NCBI GenBank assembly: GCA_900549945.1
Contig: URQJ01000024.1
Coordinates: 1 to 16,455 of the forward strand
Direction: 5' to 3'
DNA length: 16,455 bases
Source of the DNA: an uncultured Oscillospiraceae bacterium
GTDB taxonomy: Bacteria; Bacillota; Clostridia; Oscillospirales; Acutalibacteraceae
The notes below the pieces were generated by a model. That model did not search any database, was not told where the DNA came from, and worked only from the letters and a program-made list of their open reading frames with translations. Positions within the stretch are counted from its first letter, which is position 1, and each line of letters starts with the position of its first letter. This document shows, piece by piece, positions 14,229-16,455 of the stretch. The translations under genes were made by a program, and so were the position numbers.

Positions 14229-14259
14229 ATTATAAACCTTTGTGTTACACAAAGGTCAA
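14229..14259 (-). promoter_or_regulatory. MerR-type activated promoter of the ABC/lipoprotein operon
   Basis: On the minus strand the -35 box TTGACC (14259-14254) and a perfect -10 TATAAT (14234-14229) are separated by 19 bases. The over-long spacer with a palindrome inside it is the hallmark of MerR-family promoters, where the activator twists DNA to bring the boxes into register. Confidence 0.85.
14236..14256. promoter_or_regulatory. MerR operator palindrome
   Basis: A perfect inverted repeat with arms ACCTTTGTG (14236-14244) and CACAAAGGT (14248-14256) around TTA. It lies between the -35 and -10 of the ABC-operon promoter and just downstream of the MerR gene's own -10. Confidence 0.85.
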
Positions 14260-14276
14260 GAGGAGATTTGCACTTT

Positions 14277-15059
14277 ATGAAAGATTTTTTTTCGATCGGT
14301 GAAACCGCCAAAATCGTGAATATGACGAGCGAGGCGCTGCGGCATTACGACCGCATCGGGCTCGTGCACGCAAAGCGCCGGGAGGGCAGCGGGAAATACC
14401 GGTGCTATTCCCGCGAGGACATCGTGCGCCTGAACACGATCCACGCGCTGCACCAGATGGACCTCTCGCTGCAGGAGATCCGGGATGTGCTCGACTACGA
14501 CGACCTGCGGCGCGTCGTCGATTTTCTCGCCGAGGCCGAAAAAAAGGCGGACCGGAAAATCGCCGAGCTGCAGTACAGCAAGGAGAAAATCCGGCTCGCC
14601 CGGGAAAGCTATGAAAAGAACCTGCGCGCCGTGCAGAGCAGGCCCTCGTGCTACACGCAGGCCTTTCCCGCGCGCACCATTTTGCTTTCGGATATGCTGG
14701 AAGCGCCGTCGCTCGACGTTCTCTGGAATTACCTCAGTCACTTTTACGACCGCATCGCGCCCGCAGAGCGGGAGCGCTTCGCCTTCGAGGATATGGCGGG
14801 CATCTACACGGCAGGCGGGCGCTCCCGCCTGTTCGCGGTCTGCATCCGTCACGGCGAGACGAACGGACTGAAAACGCTTCCGGCGGGTGACTACCTGTGC
14901 GCCGACTGCACGGAGGAAAACCGGGCACAGAAGCTCGAGGAGGCGGTGCGCTTCGCCCGCGCGCGCACCCGCACGGAGCCAGCCTTTACCGTGCAGCGCA
15001 TCGTCGTCTCCGGCATCCTGCAATGGACGTATCAGATTCAGGTCCCCCTGCACGAATAG
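14277..15059 (+). CDS. MerR-family transcriptional regulator with a C-terminal effector domain
   Basis: 260 residues. The winged helix-turn-helix is at the start: FSIGETAKIVNMTSEALRHYDRIGLV (residues 5-30), then YRCYSREDIVRLNTIHALHQMDLSLQEIRDVL. A dimerising coiled coil spans about 76-120 (AEAEKKADRKIAELQYSKEK). Residues about 123-260 look like a BmrR/GyrI-type ligand-binding domain, so the likely signal is a small, possibly cationic or lipophilic compound. The ATG at 14277 is preferred over the TTG at 14268 because AGAGGAG lies 11 bases from the ATG and only 2 from the TTG. It is divergent from the ABC/lipoprotein operon, which has the expected 19-base-spacer promoter. Its end is 5 bases from the end of the converging LysR gene. 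Confidence 0.93.
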   Translation: MKDFFSIGETAKIVNMTSEALRHYDRIGLVHAKRREGSGKYRCYSREDIVRLNTIHALHQMDLSLQEIRDVLDYDDLRRVVDFLAEAEKKADRKIAELQYSKEKIRLARESYEKNLRAVQSRPSCYTQAFPARTILLSDMLEAPSLDVLWNYLSHFYDRIAPAERERFAFEDMAGIYTAGGRSRLFAVCIRHGETNGLKTLPAGDYLCADCTEENRAQKLEEAVRFARARTRTEPAFTVQRIVVSGILQWTYQIQVPLHE

Positions 15060-15060
15060 C

Positions 15061-15079
15061 CGCGTCAGCCGCCGACGCG
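15061..15079. terminator. Weak hairpin between converging MerR and LysR genes
   Basis: CGCGTC (15061-15066) pairs with GACGCG (15074-15079) around a 7-base loop and overlaps the LysR stop. There is no T-run on either side, so this is only a possible transcription barrier. Confidence 0.3.
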
Positions 15080-15952
15080 CTCCACCAGAAGCTGCGCAAA
15101 GCGCTCCATCTGCGGCGTGACGCACTTGTTCCTGTGGTATACAAGCTGGCTGTACATGCAGATCTCCGGGCACTGCGCATCCAGCACGGCGAGCTTCCCG
15201 GCCGCGACCGCCTCGCGCACCACATACGCGGGCAGAAAGGAAATGCCTCGGTTTTGCAGGAGAAAGCGCGTGATGACGTCTGTGTTGCCCGTTTCCAGCA
15301 GCGGGTGCAGCTCGATCCCCTTGGCCGCGAGCACCTGCTCCATCGCGTACCGGTAGCTGATCCCTTTTTCGGTCAGGTACAGCGGCTCCTGCAAAAGCCG
15401 CTCGAGCGGGATTTGACGCCGCCCCGCCAGCGGCGAAGACGCCGACGCGACAAAATGGATGGCCTCCGGCCGCTCGAACACCTTCACCCACTCCGGAAAA
15501 TCCACCTTGCTGTCGAGAAAATACAGGATATCGACGTCGTTGCGGCGCAGCATGTCGAACAGGTCGGCCACCAGCGCCGTATGCGTGCTGACCTCCACGC
15601 GCGGGCACAGCTCGCCGAATTCCATCAAAACCGGCGGCAGGACGCTGATCAGATGCGACTCGGAGGTGCCGATGCGCAGCCGCCCCGTCACCGCCTCCGG
15701 CTCCTGCACCGTGCTCTCTGCCCGCCGCACAGCATTCAAAATCTCAAGCGCATGGGGCAGCAGCCGCTCCCCCGCCTGCGTGAGCGTCACATGCCTGCCC
15801 ATGCGCTCGAAAAGCTGCGCGCCTAGCGCATCCTCGAGCTGCTTGATCTGCATCGTCACCGCGGACTGCGAATAGCCGAGCTGCTCTGCGGCCCGCGAAA
15901 AGCTCTGCGTTTCCGCGACGCGCACAAACGCCGTGATATTCCGAATCTCCAT
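15065..15952 (-). CDS. LysR-family transcriptional regulator, likely controls the decarboxylase
   Basis: 295 residues, standard for LysR. The N-terminal helix-turn-helix is unmistakable: ITAFVRVAETQSFSRAAEQLGYSQSAVTMQIKQLEDALGAQLFER (about 6-51), followed by LTQAGERLLPHA. Residues from about 88 form the two-lobed effector domain (GRLRIGTSESHLISVLPPVL; FLPAYVVREAVAAGKL). The ATG at 15952 is chosen with GGGGC about 10 bases upstream; a GTG three codons earlier is too close to that site. Divergent from the PLP decarboxylase gene, with which it shares a 122-base promoter region holding a T-N11-A palindrome. LysR proteins commonly control the gene next to them; the effector is unknown, possibly the amino-acid substrate. 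Confidence 0.93.
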   Translation of the reverse strand: MEIRNITAFVRVAETQSFSRAAEQLGYSQSAVTMQIKQLEDALGAQLFERMGRHVTLTQAGERLLPHALEILNAVRRAESTVQEPEAVTGRLRIGTSESHLISVLPPVLMEFGELCPRVEVSTHTALVADLFDMLRRNDVDILYFLDSKVDFPEWVKVFERPEAIHFVASASSPLAGRRQIPLERLLQEPLYLTEKGISYRYAMEQVLAAKGIELHPLLETGNTDVITRFLLQNRGISFLPAYVVREAVAAGKLAVLDAQCPEICMYSQLVYHRNKCVTPQMERFAQLLVERVGG

Positions 15953-15989
15953 ATGCTTCACGCCCCTATTATAAAAAATTTTAATCAAT

Positions 15990-15995
15990 ATTATA
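15990..15995 (-). promoter_or_regulatory. Possible -10 box of the LysR gene
   Basis: TATAAT on the minus strand at 15995-15990 with no convincing -35 at 16-18 bases. A second TATAAT at 15973-15968 would leave a leader of only about 9 bases. The first fits better, and it overlaps the LysR operator, as expected for self-repression. Confidence 0.4.
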
Positions 15996-16011
15996 AAATC
16001 CATGAATTTTA
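15994..16011. promoter_or_regulatory. Candidate LysR operator (T-N11-A palindrome)
   Basis: The arms TAAAAT (15994-15999) and ATTTTA (16006-16011) are perfectly inverted around six bases. T15999 and A16011 are separated by 11 bases, as are T15994 and A16006, matching the LysR T-N11-A rule. It overlaps the decarboxylase -35 and the LysR -10. Confidence 0.55.
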
Positions 16012-16036
16012 CAAATGACAGATTTTATGATACCAT
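16008..16036 (+). promoter_or_regulatory. Decarboxylase promoter
   Basis: The -35 box TTTACA (16008-16013) and -10 box TACCAT (16031-16036) are 17 bases apart. The weak -10 suits a regulated promoter. The leader is about 32 bases before the ATG at 16075. Confidence 0.6.
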
Positions 16037-16074
16037 AGGGCGCAGAGAACGTCAAGCAATTGGAGGTAACGCAA

Positions 16075-16455
16075 ATGAATTCCAGCATGAAGGCAAAGCA
16101 GGCGCAGCTCGGTGATCTGATGAAGGATTTCATCGACCGTACGCTCGCGCTTTACGGCGATATGAAGGACCGACCGGTCAGCACCCCGGCGGATACAGAC
16201 GCGCTCGAGCGCATCTCGGGCGGCGAGATCCCCGCAGAAGGCCGCCCTGTGGAGACCGTCTACAGCGAGCTGCTCCGCGACGTTTACGCGAGCACGGCGC
16301 TCGCCCAGCACCCGCGCAGCTTCGCGTGCATCCCCGGCCCGGCCTCGCTGTTTTCCTGGATGGGCGACGTCATGACGAGCGCCTATAACCCGCACGCGAG
16401 CTGCAAGGTGAATGCTCCGGCGGCGGCCTGCGTAGAAAAGCGGCTGATCCGCTGG
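16075..16455 (+). CDS. PLP-dependent aromatic amino acid decarboxylase-like protein (3' end cut by window edge)
   Basis: The first 127 codons are visible; the gene runs off the right edge. ATG at 16075 with GGAGG 8 bases upstream (16062-16066). The protein has a leader helix, then GRPVETVYSELLRDVY, HPRSFACIPGPASLFSWMGD and MTSAYNPHASCKVNAPAAACVEKRLIRW. The string HPR-F-x-x-PGPAS-x-x-SW-GD-x-TSAYN-HA is characteristic of group II PLP decarboxylases of the tryptophan/tyrosine/phenylalanine branch, including gut-bacterial tryptophan decarboxylases. The catalytic lysine and the PLP phosphate site lie beyond the window, so activity and substrate (aromatic amino acids, or glutamate-like relatives) are open. 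The enzyme would act in the cytoplasm and make CO2 and an amine such as tryptamine. It is divergent from a LysR gene. Confidence 0.88.
   Translation, partial: MNSSMKAKQAQLGDLMKDFIDRTLALYGDMKDRPVSTPADTDALERISGGEIPAEGRPVETVYSELLRDVYASTALAQHPRSFACIPGPASLFSWMGDVMTSAYNPHASCKVNAPAAACVEKRLIRW

Noticed and set aside
1..16455. CRISPR arrays, tRNA or rRNA genes, transposases, phage genes and attachment sites
   Set aside because: I looked on both strands and found no spaced direct repeats, no tRNA or rRNA sequence, and no mobile-element proteins or terminal repeats.

Overview
The window looks like chromosomal DNA from a GC-rich, low-GC-lineage-type Firmicute, most likely a gut Clostridia/Oscillospiraceae-like organism. 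This is inferred from strong GGAGG ribosome sites, sigma-A-like TTGACA/TATAAT promoters with 17-bp spacers, lipoproteins with Firmicute-style lipoboxes, a zinc-ribbon/PASTA kinase-like protein, and clostridial-type sugar and amino-acid genes. I saw no phage genes, insertion sequences, CRISPR arrays, tRNA or rRNA. Gene density is high, and hairpin terminators separate the transcription units.

Layout. (1) 1-923, minus: a short operon of two exported proteins, one with a pilin/Cna-like beta-sandwich look and one cut by the window edge, with a tiny very basic ORF between them. (2) 1003-2663, plus: prfC (release factor 3) with a TTG start. (3) 2687-5012: an AraC-family regulator divergent from a GH4 alpha-galactosidase (melA), with clear divergent promoters. 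(4) 5177-6793, minus: a membrane protein with a zinc ribbon, a kinase fold that has lost its catalytic residues, one membrane helix and two outside PASTA domains, i.e. a probable PASTA pseudokinase. (5) 6995-7858, minus: class II fructose-bisphosphate aldolase with its own promoter and terminator. (6) 8012-11676, minus: a ribose/galactose-type (RbsB-RbsA-RbsC order) sugar ABC importer, with an internal hairpin after the binding-protein gene. (7) 11995-14165, minus: an ABC exporter-type ATPase, a membrane permease broken by a one-base frameshift, and a DUF4097-like lipoprotein. (8) 14277-15059, plus: a MerR regulator divergent from that operon. (9) 15065-15952, minus: a LysR regulator divergent from (10) 16075-end, plus: a PLP-dependent aromatic amino acid decarboxylase-like gene cut by the window edge.

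How the parts fit. AraC-melA handles alpha-galactosides. The sugar importer and aldolase feed glycolysis, though they appear to be separate transcription units. The MerR gene and the ABC/lipoprotein operon form one regulatory unit: the ABC promoter has the 19-bp spacer with a perfect 9-bp-arm palindrome inside it that is diagnostic of MerR activation, and the MerR promoter overlaps it head to head. The LysR gene and the decarboxylase share a 122-bp divergent region with a T-N11-A palindrome.

Most interesting points: the PASTA pseudokinase; the MerR/ABC/DUF4097 lipoprotein module and its frameshift; the LysR-controlled decarboxylase; and an importer ATPase in which all degenerate motifs fall into one of its two composite ATP sites. 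None can be proven to be a new system from sequence reading alone.
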